The notes under the pieces: model-generated | Seen by the model: the letters and a program-made list of their open reading frames with translations, nothing else | What the model was told of the DNA's origin: nothing | The model's database searches: none | Part shown: piece after piece, positions 9,414 through 16,615 of the stretch | How the letters are laid out: every line of letters begins with the position of its first letter | How positions within the stretch are numbered: the first letter of the stretch is position 1 | Program-made: the position numbers and the translations under genes | DNA from: a virus | Direction: 5' to 3' (one strand) | Virus record (IMG/VR): IMGVR_UViG_3300010883_000026 | Location: 1-62,684 of that record | DNA: 62,684 bases

Positions 9414-10309
9414 ACTCTTTTACCGTATATATTATTGAGGGCCGACGCCAAGTTGTCGGACTCCAGGCTCTGTGGGTTAGTATAGTTTCTTTCGGGGCTG
9501 GCCAAAAGGTCTTTTACTTCAATTTCGGTTAAATTTAGCGGGATAGTATATTCTATGTCCCCCTTAGGGACCCTGTGTATCTGAGCCTGCTGTCTTACTA
9601 GGGCCCTGGCTTTTTTAATCTTGTTTATAGTAGACCCAATCCGCCACCGTATGTTTTCTGCCTCAACGACTATATCCCCCTCGGATAGTTCTGGGTAGTT
9701 ACCGGCAAATAATACTGTGTTCTCGTTCTGAACGTCTCCGAAGTTCGCATGAATCACAGATTCATCAGGGGAGACGACAAGTCCGTGGGTAGTTATTGGC
9801 GCGTAATAACCTCCTACCCACCCAGTGTCAAAGCACACCGAACACCCAGATCTCAGCCGTCTTTGTGAGACTTCGTCGAAACATATACGGCACCTCTGCC
9901 CAGCCTTCTTCCGAGGGTAGACCCAAAGCTGTCTCCCGGAGAACTCTTTAAGCCTGAGATTATTGAGACGAGCCATCTCTAAAGCAGCTAGGTCAGGCTT
10001 GGCTGCTAATTTCGCCCCACCTAACTCGGGCCATGTCTTGCTTACAGTGTCATCGTCTCTGCGCCGTACCTTAACTCGATAGTATATTTTGTGGTAAAAA
10101 GAGAACTGCCCGCGAACAGTATTGTCCCGAATATGGAATGTATTCACGACGGGTACTGTCAGATCGTGGTAAGGCCCGAATTCATTTTCAGACTTCTGAA
10201 CTATGAACTCGTAGTTGTTCACATCCTCAAATACTGGTTTGATGTCCCAGTAGATGTCTAGGTAACCAACGTCAAAACTTCTCACTCTTATGTTGGTTAC
10301 CTCCAACAC
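9410..10309 (-). CDS. Neck protein with FnIII-like domain and zinc knuckle
   Basis: This 299-residue protein has a probable GTG start with AGAGG seven bases upstream. Residues 1-90 look like a fibronectin type III fold (NYEFIVQKSENEFGPY... IYYRVKVRRRDD). A zinc site follows: C140, C143, C156 and C159 in the CRIC...CSVC pattern. The C-terminal half is beta-rich. Its place between capsid-connector genes and the tail-terminator candidate suggests a head-tail neck component. The zinc site is seen directly; the role is inferred. Confidence 0.5.
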   Translation of the reverse strand: MLEVTNIRVRSFDVGYLDIYWDIKPVFEDVNNYEFIVQKSENEFGPYHDLTVPVVNTFHIRDNTVRGQFSFYHKIYYRVKVRRRDDDTVSKTWPELGGAKLAAKPDLAALEMARLNNLRLKEFSGRQLWVYPRKKAGQRCRICFDEVSQRRLRSGCSVCFDTGWVGGYYAPITTHGLVVSPDESVIHANFGDVQNENTVLFAGNYPELSEGDIVVEAENIRWRIGSTINKIKKARALVRQQAQIHRVPKGDIEYTIPLNLTEIEVKDLLASPERNYTNPQSLESDNLASALNNIYGKRV

Positions 10310-10320
10310 GACTTGGCCTC

Positions 10321-11367
10321 TTATGTCTGAAAGACAACTGGTGTGGGCTTTTGTTTCGGCTCGGACATTTTCTTATAGGCTAGATAGCCAAGTCCGCCTG
10401 CTCCCGCCAAACCTGCGGCGGGCAGTAAGTACTTGTTGAGGTCCGACGCCTCTCTACCCTCACCTAGTATACCCTTGAGTCCCCGACTTGCTCGACTACC
10501 GGCAGCGCCTATACTTGCGCCCCCAAGACCAAGAGCATGGAGACCGCCAGCAAGGCCAGGAAGAGCCGACTTAGGATCAGAGGCCATTCGGCCCAGAGCA
10601 GGGATGCCTAACAAAGAAGCGAGCCCTGAGGTCCTCTTGAAGCCTCGGTGCCAGCGTTGGGCCTCACCCAAATCAGAAAACTTGGACAGTCCTCGGACTA
10701 ACCGTTCCCTGTTAATCTTCTTCAGTTCGTCCCAGTTTCTAAATCTTTTTACCCCTGGAACCTTTTCCCAGGTGCGCGACCACCACCCCGGAGCCGCCTG
10801 GGTAGGGGGGCGAAACCCATGGAGCATGCCCGCAGCAGCAGGGCTGCCAGCAAAGTCTTTAGCCTTCTTCACCCCGTGTTTGCCGTAAACTTTCAAGACG
10901 TCCATCAAATTGAGGGCGAGCTTGGTTTTGACCTCAGCAGAGTTTAGTTTAATTTTTTCTGCAGGCGGCAGCTTTTTAACCCTTTTTTTATCGTACTTCT
11001 TTAGCATTGCCTGAGTAAGCGCCTTCGTGCGTACTGTGGACGGCAGCTTTTTAGGCACTACCTGTTTAAGCTCTGCTGGAAGGGTACCTTTTTTGCGCGA
11101 CGGCTTTGGTCTCTCCTCCATCACAGTATTCTTAGTGACCTCCGCTACAGTGGTTCTCAGCGGTCGTAAGGGAGGGCTCTTTACATTCTCTGAGACGCTT
11201 TTCTGTACCCGTTTAAACTTTTCTCGTTCCTCACTTCTTGTGACTGGTGCTTTCGCTGCGGTCTTAACAACCGGCTCCTTCAGGGAAATAAAGAACGACG
11301 TGGCCTCAAGAAACTTTTTATCAGTGTCCTGCTCGTCAACCACCATCTTTTCAAAAACGTTCATCAT
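10321..11367 (-). CDS. Basic internal virion protein with C-terminal Gly/Ala-rich hydrophobic segment
   Basis: The 348-residue product is strongly basic in its first 150 residues (many KK, RK and PKK runs). It ends with Gly/Ala/Leu-rich hydrophobic stretches near 255-295 and 312-332 (LPAAGLAGAGGLGYLAYKK). The segment GRMASDPKSALPGLAGG recalls RMASDPLVASSFL in the 19.1 kb gene product. Together with the genes at 18.3-20.5 and 25.3 kb it forms a group that could be DNA-associated or injected proteins. It starts at a double ATG. The function is unknown. Confidence 0.45.
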   Translation of the reverse strand: MMNVFEKMVVDEQDTDKKFLEATSFFISLKEPVVKTAAKAPVTRSEEREKFKRVQKSVSENVKSPPLRPLRTTVAEVTKNTVMEERPKPSRKKGTLPAELKQVVPKKLPSTVRTKALTQAMLKKYDKKRVKKLPPAEKIKLNSAEVKTKLALNLMDVLKVYGKHGVKKAKDFAGSPAAAGMLHGFRPPTQAAPGWWSRTWEKVPGVKRFRNWDELKKINRERLVRGLSKFSDLGEAQRWHRGFKRTSGLASLLGIPALGRMASDPKSALPGLAGGLHALGLGGASIGAAGSRASRGLKGILGEGREASDLNKYLLPAAGLAGAGGLGYLAYKKMSEPKQKPTPVVFQT

Positions 11368-11380
11368 CTGTCCCCTAGGA

Positions 11381-11719
11381 TTACTTATTCATAGAAGAGA
11401 AGGCAGGCTCGTGCATAAACACTATAATAGTGCCACCGACGAGGTTACCCGCGAAGTCTAATTTAAGACCCCCTGGACAGGGGGCATGAAGTTCTAAAAC
11501 TTCAACAGACCCCGCAGCCGACGTGGTTGCAAAGGTGGCATCTAATACACCAAAATTAGCGCCGTTATCGAGACTGGCCAGCAGTTGCACCTGTATTCCG
11601 GCAGTCAGCCCAATAATCTGGAAGGTGAACCCGGTGTAGTGCTCAGACCCAGGCAGCGCCAACTCTATTTCATTGGTTATGGTGAAGGACTTTCGCTGTT
11701 TGTTTGGTATTCTGGGCAT
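11381..11719 (-). CDS. Small beta-rich virion protein (112 aa)
   Basis: This 112-residue protein has a basic N-terminus (MPRIPNKQRKSF) and alternating hydrophobic strands (FTFQIIGLTAGIQVQLLASLDNG), typical of a small jelly-roll or decoration protein. It sits between the connector candidate at 11.7 kb and the basic protein at 10.3 kb, with short spacers, in the late transcription unit. There is no recognised family. Confidence 0.5.
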   Translation of the reverse strand: MPRIPNKQRKSFTITNEIELALPGSEHYTGFTFQIIGLTAGIQVQLLASLDNGANFGVLDATFATTSAAGSVEVLELHAPCPGGLKLDFAGNLVGGTIIVFMHEPAFSSMNK

Positions 11720-11729
11720 AAGTCAGTCC

Positions 11730-12266
11730 CTAGTCCAATTGGTCAAAGTAGCCGTTTACGTAGAGATACTCAGAAGAAACTCCCGACCCATTAAGAGCGC
11801 CACTTAAGTTTAACGCCTTCTTGAGTCGAAGCTTCTTCTGTTCATACTGGCTTGCAAACAAAGAAATCCACTGCATTAGCATGGGGGTCTTGTCTGAAAC
11901 AGATACCTGAACACCCTGACCATCCGAGTAGCTCATCTGGTTTCTTGTTTGAAGGAGCCCAATCGACTCCAGCACGTTTACTATAGTACCCCTTATGAGC
12001 AGGGAAGTAGAAGGGAAACTTTCTAGGCCAAAAGACTGGATCAGCGGCGGGCTGGTGTTAAAGTCGTCTATCGTCTCCATGATGGCAAAGGCTATCGCCC
12101 TGTCTGAAGTTTCACGCCCCTCGACTAGCCTATTTAGCTCTGGGTAGTCTCTTAACTTAGCTCGCACAAGCGCTATAACTCCAAGAAGCTTAGTGGGAAG
12201 ACCTGCCTTTACAGACTCCACCGGTCCTAGTGTATTACTATTGGGACTTGTAGGGTCGTTGCTCAT
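11730..12266 (-). CDS. Head-tail connector candidate (178 aa)
   Basis: This 178-residue, mostly helical protein contains the stretch RAKLRDYPELNRLVEGRETSDRAIAFAIMETIDDFN, read here as two short blocks, followed by a loop (TSPP). That pattern is like adaptor/connector proteins that bind below the portal. The gene lies in the capsid-to-tail interval, where such a protein is expected. The family was not confirmed. Confidence 0.45.
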   Translation of the reverse strand: MSNDPTSPNSNTLGPVESVKAGLPTKLLGVIALVRAKLRDYPELNRLVEGRETSDRAIAFAIMETIDDFNTSPPLIQSFGLESFPSTSLLIRGTIVNVLESIGLLQTRNQMSYSDGQGVQVSVSDKTPMLMQWISLFASQYEQKKLRLKKALNLSGALNGSGVSSEYLYVNGYFDQLD

Positions 12267-12271
12267 GGCGG

Positions 12272-12481
12272 TTACTCGTCAACAGGTTTTCTTTTTCTTC
12301 GACTTCTAGTCTTCTTAGGCGCACTCGGCTTGCTGGGGTCTTTTTCATGTAGGGAGAAGGACCCTCTCTCAATAAATTTTTTAAGCTCCTCTACTTGCTC
12401 GTCTGTCACTTCTTGCACATCTCCAGTTTTAAACGGAGTGTTGTAGAGCCTACAGTATGAACTCTCGTTTTTAATAAACAT
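12272..12481 (-). CDS. Small basic-tailed protein (69 aa)
   Basis: This is a 69-residue protein whose start overlaps the stop of the previous gene (TAATG). An N-terminal beta/helix module (SSYCRLYNTPFKTGDVQEVTDEQ) is followed by a very basic end (KKTRSRRKRKP). It could bind DNA or capsid interior. There is no recognised family. Confidence 0.5.
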   Translation of the reverse strand: MFIKNESSYCRLYNTPFKTGDVQEVTDEQVEELKKFIERGSFSLHEKDPSKPSAPKKTRSRRKRKPVDE

Positions 12482-13005
12482 TACTTATCTTCCGAAGACT
12501 TTTTACTTCGCCTCCTCGTAGAGCGCATAGGAGTAGATTCCCCCTTCTTAGCGAGTGCTGGTGGCTTGGATACAAACACCGGCCTCTTAGGCTCTACTTT
12601 AGCAGATTCTGCCTTTTTAGGTGTTTCTTTTTTTACAGAAACTTTAGGAGGCGGGGTCTCTTTAACCTCGACCTTAGCCGTCTCCTTTACTTCTACCTTG
12701 ACCGCCTCTTTCACAGAAGGTTTCTCAGCAATCTTCTTGGTATTATTCTCTAATACTGGCGTAGCGATTTTAACAGGCTTCCTACCTGAACCACCCGTTA
12801 CTCTGATTCTGCCCGCTTTGATATATTTCTCTATATCGGCCTTGCCTTTCTTATAAGAGTCAACCGTGAGGTACATATGTGCACCGGGTTTAAGAAGCCT
12901 ACCTCCTATGTGTATCCGAGTTTTTAAACTAGGACTCTTCCGCTTTCTACGGTTAGGATTTCTTTTATTAAACTCAAGATGAGTCACTTTGTAGACTTTC
13001 GACAT
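12481..13005 (-). CDS. Lysine-rich low-complexity protein (174 aa)
   Basis: The 174-residue product has an N-terminal ordered part of about 75 residues (SLKTRIHIGGRLLKPGAHMYLTV). A low-complexity Lys/Val/Glu/Pro region follows, with near-repeats of VKVEVKETAKVEVKET, and the C-terminus is RSTRRRSKKS. It is the first gene after the capsid terminator hairpin. The histone-like composition suggests an internal, DNA-contacting virion protein, but this is inferred from composition only. Confidence 0.5.
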   Translation of the reverse strand: MSKVYKVTHLEFNKRNPNRRKRKSPSLKTRIHIGGRLLKPGAHMYLTVDSYKKGKADIEKYIKAGRIRVTGGSGRKPVKIATPVLENNTKKIAEKPSVKEAVKVEVKETAKVEVKETPPPKVSVKKETPKKAESAKVEPKRPVFVSKPPALAKKGESTPMRSTRRRSKKSSEDK

Positions 13006-13028
13006 AATAATCCTTGGTTACAGGTAAA

Positions 13029-13069
13029 CGCCCCCCACCTATATACATTCATAATACAAGTGGGGGGCG
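13029..13069 (-). terminator. GC-rich terminator after the major capsid gene
   Basis: A 10-bp perfect stem (CGCCCCCCAC at 13029-13038 with its complement at 13060-13069) lies 17 bases after the capsid stop codon. On the minus strand it is followed by TTTA only. It probably acts as a partial terminator or 3' stabiliser that raises capsid mRNA relative to downstream genes. Confidence 0.7.
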
Positions 13070-13085
13070 CTTTTCAAGAACCAGA

Positions 13086-14276
13086 TCAGAACTGAGCCAC
13101 CTGTGGGAACGTCTGGCCTTCCTCAACAAGATTGTTGAGCCTGCCAAGCTGATCCTCGGCCAACGGCAAGAACGCAGTACGAGCAGCAGCGTTGGTAGCG
13201 CCTACAGTCGTCTCCACCGAGCCCGCATAAAGCTCAAGCTTACGGCAAGAAGCGACGTTACCAATGTACATGCCGATATCTTCCCAAGCCTCAAACGAAA
13301 TACGATTGCGCTCCTTATCTGCATAAAACTTAGTCTTATTCAGAATGAGGAACCCACCCATGTACTCAGGTGAGGTGAAGGCATAGATATTACCAGGACG
13401 CAGGAGATCAGTCTTCAAGGTACGGATGAACTTACGGCCAATGACCGTAGAGTACTTGTACCCATCAACAGAAGTCTCACCAACGATCTTGTCGCCCATC
13501 TCGGTGATCGCCCAAGAGTTGATGTCCTCAAAATCCGTGTCGGTAATGAGAAACTGATTACAACGCAAACGCGAACCGCGATTCCCTGTACCTGTGAAAA
13601 GTTGAAACAACTTAATCAGGTCGTCCTTCTGGACGGGGAAAGAGAGAGTATCATTGGTTCCACCGTCAATAGCAGCAATATCGTGCCCGCCAATGACGTC
13701 GATACCCTTAACCTTACCAACTTCAGCCAAACCTGCAGCGACGTTCAACGCAGTAAATGCGGCAGCGGTGGGGTACGCGGCACCAAAGGCCAAGCCTTGG
13801 GCATCCTGCTGAAGGGACTGACAGGCAGACTCAATGTGGTTGAGGAAGACACTGTCTTCAACTTCCTGGATATCGTTGACGATATTCCGCTTGATGATCT
13901 GCGTGATGGGCAACGAGTACGCCATCAACTCCTGCTCAGTCTGCTCATAGCGCTCCGAACCAACAGTGTGGAAAGGAACTTCGAACCGAGGTGAGGTGTA
14001 GTAGCGCACGTTCGGCTGTCCTCGGAAGGACATCGACATGGACCGACTCTCAGGCTCAGTCTCAACGATCTTGACCAGGGTGTCATGACTGACGCTAACC
14101 TGGAGATCGGCACGGGTTACAGTTTTGGGAGGAAGAACTTTGCGTGCAAAGCTCTCCTCTCGGAGACGGTCGCGGATGTAGTCACTGCCCAGGGCAGCGA
14201 TTTTCTCTTTTCCGGCCTCTGTATCGAGCTTAGAAAGAAAAAGCTCGTTGAGGACTTCGCTAGGTACATTCGACAT
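13086..14276 (-). CDS. Major capsid protein, HK97-fold type
   Basis: This is a 396-residue protein directly downstream of the protease, scaffold and decoration genes, with a strong terminator after it. The N-terminal helical arm (to about residue 60) contains EKIA at 24-27, a possible processing site. The middle and C-terminal parts show capsid-like patterns: QIIKRNIVNDIQEVEDSVFLNHI, RSRLRCNQFLITDTDFEDI-type strands, and a P/A-domain-like end around YMGGFLILNKTKFYADKERNRISFEAWEDIGM. Length, order and abundance signals agree. Assignment by similarity search was not possible here. Confidence 0.75.
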   Translation of the reverse strand: MSNVPSEVLNELFLSKLDTEAGKEKIAALGSDYIRDRLREESFARKVLPPKTVTRADLQVSVSHDTLVKIVETEPESRSMSMSFRGQPNVRYYTSPRFEVPFHTVGSERYEQTEQELMAYSLPITQIIKRNIVNDIQEVEDSVFLNHIESACQSLQQDAQGLAFGAAYPTAAAFTALNVAAGLAEVGKVKGIDVIGGHDIAAIDGGTNDTLSFPVQKDDLIKLFQLFTGTGNRGSRLRCNQFLITDTDFEDINSWAITEMGDKIVGETSVDGYKYSTVIGRKFIRTLKTDLLRPGNIYAFTSPEYMGGFLILNKTKFYADKERNRISFEAWEDIGMYIGNVASCRKLELYAGSVETTVGATNAAARTAFLPLAEDQLGRLNNLVEEGQTFPQVAQF

Positions 14277-14292
14277 TACTTAGTCCTCCTTA

Positions 14293-14895
14293 TTACACGT
14301 TAGCGATTTGGGTGAGTCGAGCTTGATCATAAAGATAAAACTCAATTTCTCCGGTACCGGAGACAACAGAATCGGTAACTACGCGTACAACATAGCCAAC
14401 AATCCAGCAGTGATCCAGAGCGGTAGTGGATGGGGCACCCGTGGTGCCCTGTGCAGCCAAAGTAAGCAGCATCCGAGCAGTAGAGCCCTGCACGGCAACG
14501 GTCGGAGCCGCCACTGTCAGTGGCGCACCTTCTACCCACTGAGCCAAATTGGCGTCGGCACTATCGACGTTAAAGCACCTAGTGGTGAAACGCCCGCCTC
14601 CCTTACGAATGACGGGAACCCGAGAGTCCCCAAGAGCCGAACGATCAGAACGAAGCGCCGATCCCCACACCATACCGAGACCGTGGCCTCCGGGAGTGGT
14701 GTTTGCGGCATTGACGGCGCTGATCGTTTCGCCCGTACCATCATTTCCAGTCTTGGAAACGGCGACAATAAATTGACCATCCTCTGGAGCGGCGGCAATC
14801 GCACTACAGTCAACATCTTCCACAAGCATGTGGAGAGTTGACGTAGTGGGACTAACGCTGCGTCGGTTGGTGGCCTGTAATCCTACAAGAGCCAT
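14293..14895 (-). CDS. Capsid decoration / stabilisation protein candidate
   Basis: This is a 200-residue, beta-rich, Thr/Ala/Val-rich protein encoded immediately upstream of the major capsid gene, with a strong GGAGGAC ribosome site. Strand-like segments (GQFIVAVSKTGNDGTGETI, TARMLLTLAAQG, GEIEFYLYDQA) suggest a single beta-sandwich. Decoration proteins are often encoded in this position. The call is positional. Confidence 0.5.
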   Translation of the reverse strand: MALVGLQATNRRSVSPTTSTLHMLVEDVDCSAIAAAPEDGQFIVAVSKTGNDGTGETISAVNAANTTPGGHGLGMVWGSALRSDRSALGDSRVPVIRKGGGRFTTRCFNVDSADANLAQWVEGAPLTVAAPTVAVQGSTARMLLTLAAQGTTGAPSTTALDHCWIVGYVVRVVTDSVVSGTGEIEFYLYDQARLTQIANV

Positions 14896-14919
14896 TTTTT
14901 AGTCCTCCAAAAAAACGTG

Positions 14920-15264
14920 TTAGTTTCCGAGAATAAAATTCTCGAACGCTGAAGCTGAATCTGCGTCGTCTGGCATATCAGACACAGACGCGAACGAAAG
15001 ATCCGGAGCAGATAAAGCAAGTGCCTCTTTGACAACACCCAGATCCTTTTTGGAAGCCAGCAATGCTGCTACCTTCTGCTTGAAAGGAACGGATCCATCA
15101 GAAAAGCCACGGGCCTCCATCATAGAAACAATCTCTTCCGCCTGCCCCGACCGCCTATACTCTTCAAGAGTAGAAGCGAGCTTGGTGTTCTCCTCGACCA
15201 AGGCTCTAAGAACCTGTGGTACTTGAGAAAGAACCTCCAGAGTGGGTTTATCAAGTTGTCCCAT
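14920..15264 (-). CDS. Small helical protein between scaffold and capsid genes (114 aa)
   Basis: This 114-residue, mainly helical protein starts inside the end of the upstream gene (14-base overlap). Residues 15-40 (VLRALVEENTKLASTLEEYRR) look like a coiled coil, and the C-terminal end is acidic (SDMPDDADSASAFENF). It may assist capsid assembly. There is no recognised family. Confidence 0.5.
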   Translation of the reverse strand: MGQLDKPTLEVLSQVPQVLRALVEENTKLASTLEEYRRSGQAEEIVSMMEARGFSDGSVPFKQKVAALLASKKDLGVVKEALALSAPDLSFASVSDMPDDADSASAFENFILGN

Positions 15265-15859
15265 GACCAGCCTCCTGACCTAGTTTAGCTAGAAGTCTGT
15301 TTTTCAACATACTAGTAGCCTCTTTCCTCGCCATTGGCGATTCGCCACGATCTTCAGCGGTCTTCACGCTCTCTTCAGAAGGAACGCTCTCGTCTATCTC
15401 GTCGGCACTCAAAGCTGACTGTAAAATGTCAGCTAAACTCAAATCATCTATGTTTCCCGAAGTGTCGGCTTCCGTAAAAACGTCCTCGACCTCGGCTGTT
15501 TTCTCCTCAAAGACCTCTTCAATCTCCTCAGTGGGAGAGTGCTTCAGCGCTTTAAGGCGATTTAGTACATTCTGAACTAGGGCTGTTTCGTTTGAGCCCT
15601 CTTTACTTTTTTCAGCTAGCTTGGTCTGTAACTTACTGCGCAACGACGTGGACATGTCCCCAACGCTGCTGTCAATAAGAGATGGTGTCTGCGAAGACGT
15701 AGGCTCTTTTTGGATATCGACTATGTAGTCGATGGCCGAAGCAAGCTTTTCTACGTACACCGGGTCTGTCTTGAGGCCGGAAGGCTCATCAGAGTTTTTA
15801 GGTTCATCAGAGCAAACCCCAGTTGCTAGCTTCTCAATCAATGAATTTAGAGATGTCAT
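15251..15859 (-). CDS. Acidic head-assembly protein, scaffold-like
   Basis: This 202-residue protein is acidic, Ser/Glu-rich and apparently mostly helical or disordered, as scaffold proteins often are. It carries several copies of the block-wide motif EK(L/T)A: IEKLATG, VEKLASA and EEKTAEV, plus VKTAED. It lies between the protease/scaffold pair and the capsid gene. A processed scaffold or internal head protein is inferred. Confidence 0.45.
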   Translation of the reverse strand: MTSLNSLIEKLATGVCSDEPKNSDEPSGLKTDPVYVEKLASAIDYIVDIQKEPTSSQTPSLIDSSVGDMSTSLRSKLQTKLAEKSKEGSNETALVQNVLNRLKALKHSPTEEIEEVFEEKTAEVEDVFTEADTSGNIDDLSLADILQSALSADEIDESVPSEESVKTAEDRGESPMARKEATSMLKNRLLAKLGQEAGHGTT

Positions 15860-15934
15860 AAACTCTCCTGGGGCTTACGAGGTTGGTTAGAACACCGCCT
15901 CGCCCGCGCTCCTCTCAGCATTATATTACCAACT

Positions 15935-15976
15935 AATGATACAAACAAAGCTACTAATAACTAAGTTTGTATCATT
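15935..15976 (-). terminator. Perfect 12-bp inverted repeat
   Basis: AATGATACAAAC at 15935-15946 is exactly mirrored at 15965-15976, with an 18-base loop, 12 bases after the stop of the scaffold candidate. The stem is AT-rich and the minus-strand tail is AGTTGGTAATATAAT, without a T-run. It may be a weak terminator, a 3' stability element or a protein-binding operator. Confidence 0.5.
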
Positions 15977-15987
15977 GGCCGATCTTT

Positions 15988-16527
15988 TTAGCCTTCAAGA
16001 GCATTGGCGATAGCGTCAAGATCGTAACCAGCCTCGGACAGAAGCTCAGCGGCCCTGTTATCAAGCGCACCATCGATCTCTTCGTCATTGTAACCGGCAG
16101 CAGACTGCTTCTCGACACCACCGACCGCCTCAAGGATGGCGTTGGCGCGATTGACAGCTTCATCTTCGAAGGCCTGAGCAAACTCCTCATCGGAGGCTAC
16201 CTTCTCAGTACCACCATGCTGAATAGTAGTAAGCTCATCATAAAAAGCGTGGGCCATGGTGCGGCCAAGAAAATCAGCCTCAGCAACCTTCTCCTGACCT
16301 TCCTCCTCATAAGCCGCTGCGGTCTTTTCGACACCAGCGCCCCCCATAGCCTCAGAGATGATCTCGACGATCTCATCGTCACTAAACTCACTGAGGTCAA
16401 TGCCCTCAGCAGCAGCGACCTTTTCAAGCTCTTCGAGAATGGCCGCTTCCGCAGTCTTCTCTAAAGATCCATTATTCGCAGTGATATTGTCCTGGGTGCC
16501 ATAGGCCTGTGCAAGTAGCTCGTTCAT
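15988..16527 (-). CDS. Capsid scaffold candidate with five EK(T/V)A repeats
   Basis: ATG 16527 is chosen because GGAGGG lies seven bases upstream; a GTG at 16542 lacks such a site. The 179-residue product is very acidic and Ala-rich. It contains EKTA at 23-26 and 67-70, EKVA at 35-38, 79-82 and 109-112, and EKQS at 139-142, spaced by helical acidic segments. It sits directly after the protease gene and before the capsid gene, where phages with a maturation protease encode the scaffold. The repeats may be cleavage sites used to dismantle the scaffold. Confidence 0.5.
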   Translation of the reverse strand: MNELLAQAYGTQDNITANNGSLEKTAEAAILEELEKVAAAEGIDLSEFSDDEIVEIISEAMGGAGVEKTAAAYEEEGQEKVAEADFLGRTMAHAFYDELTTIQHGGTEKVASDEEFAQAFEDEAVNRANAILEAVGGVEKQSAAGYNDEEIDGALDNRAAELLSEAGYDLDAIANALEG

Positions 16528-16615
16528 TCTTATACCCTCCACGGTATAGTTTTAGAAAAAAAGTGTCTAACAGGGCACAGTCTTCGGTTGGCCTTTTGCC
16601 ACCTAGCACCCAAAA

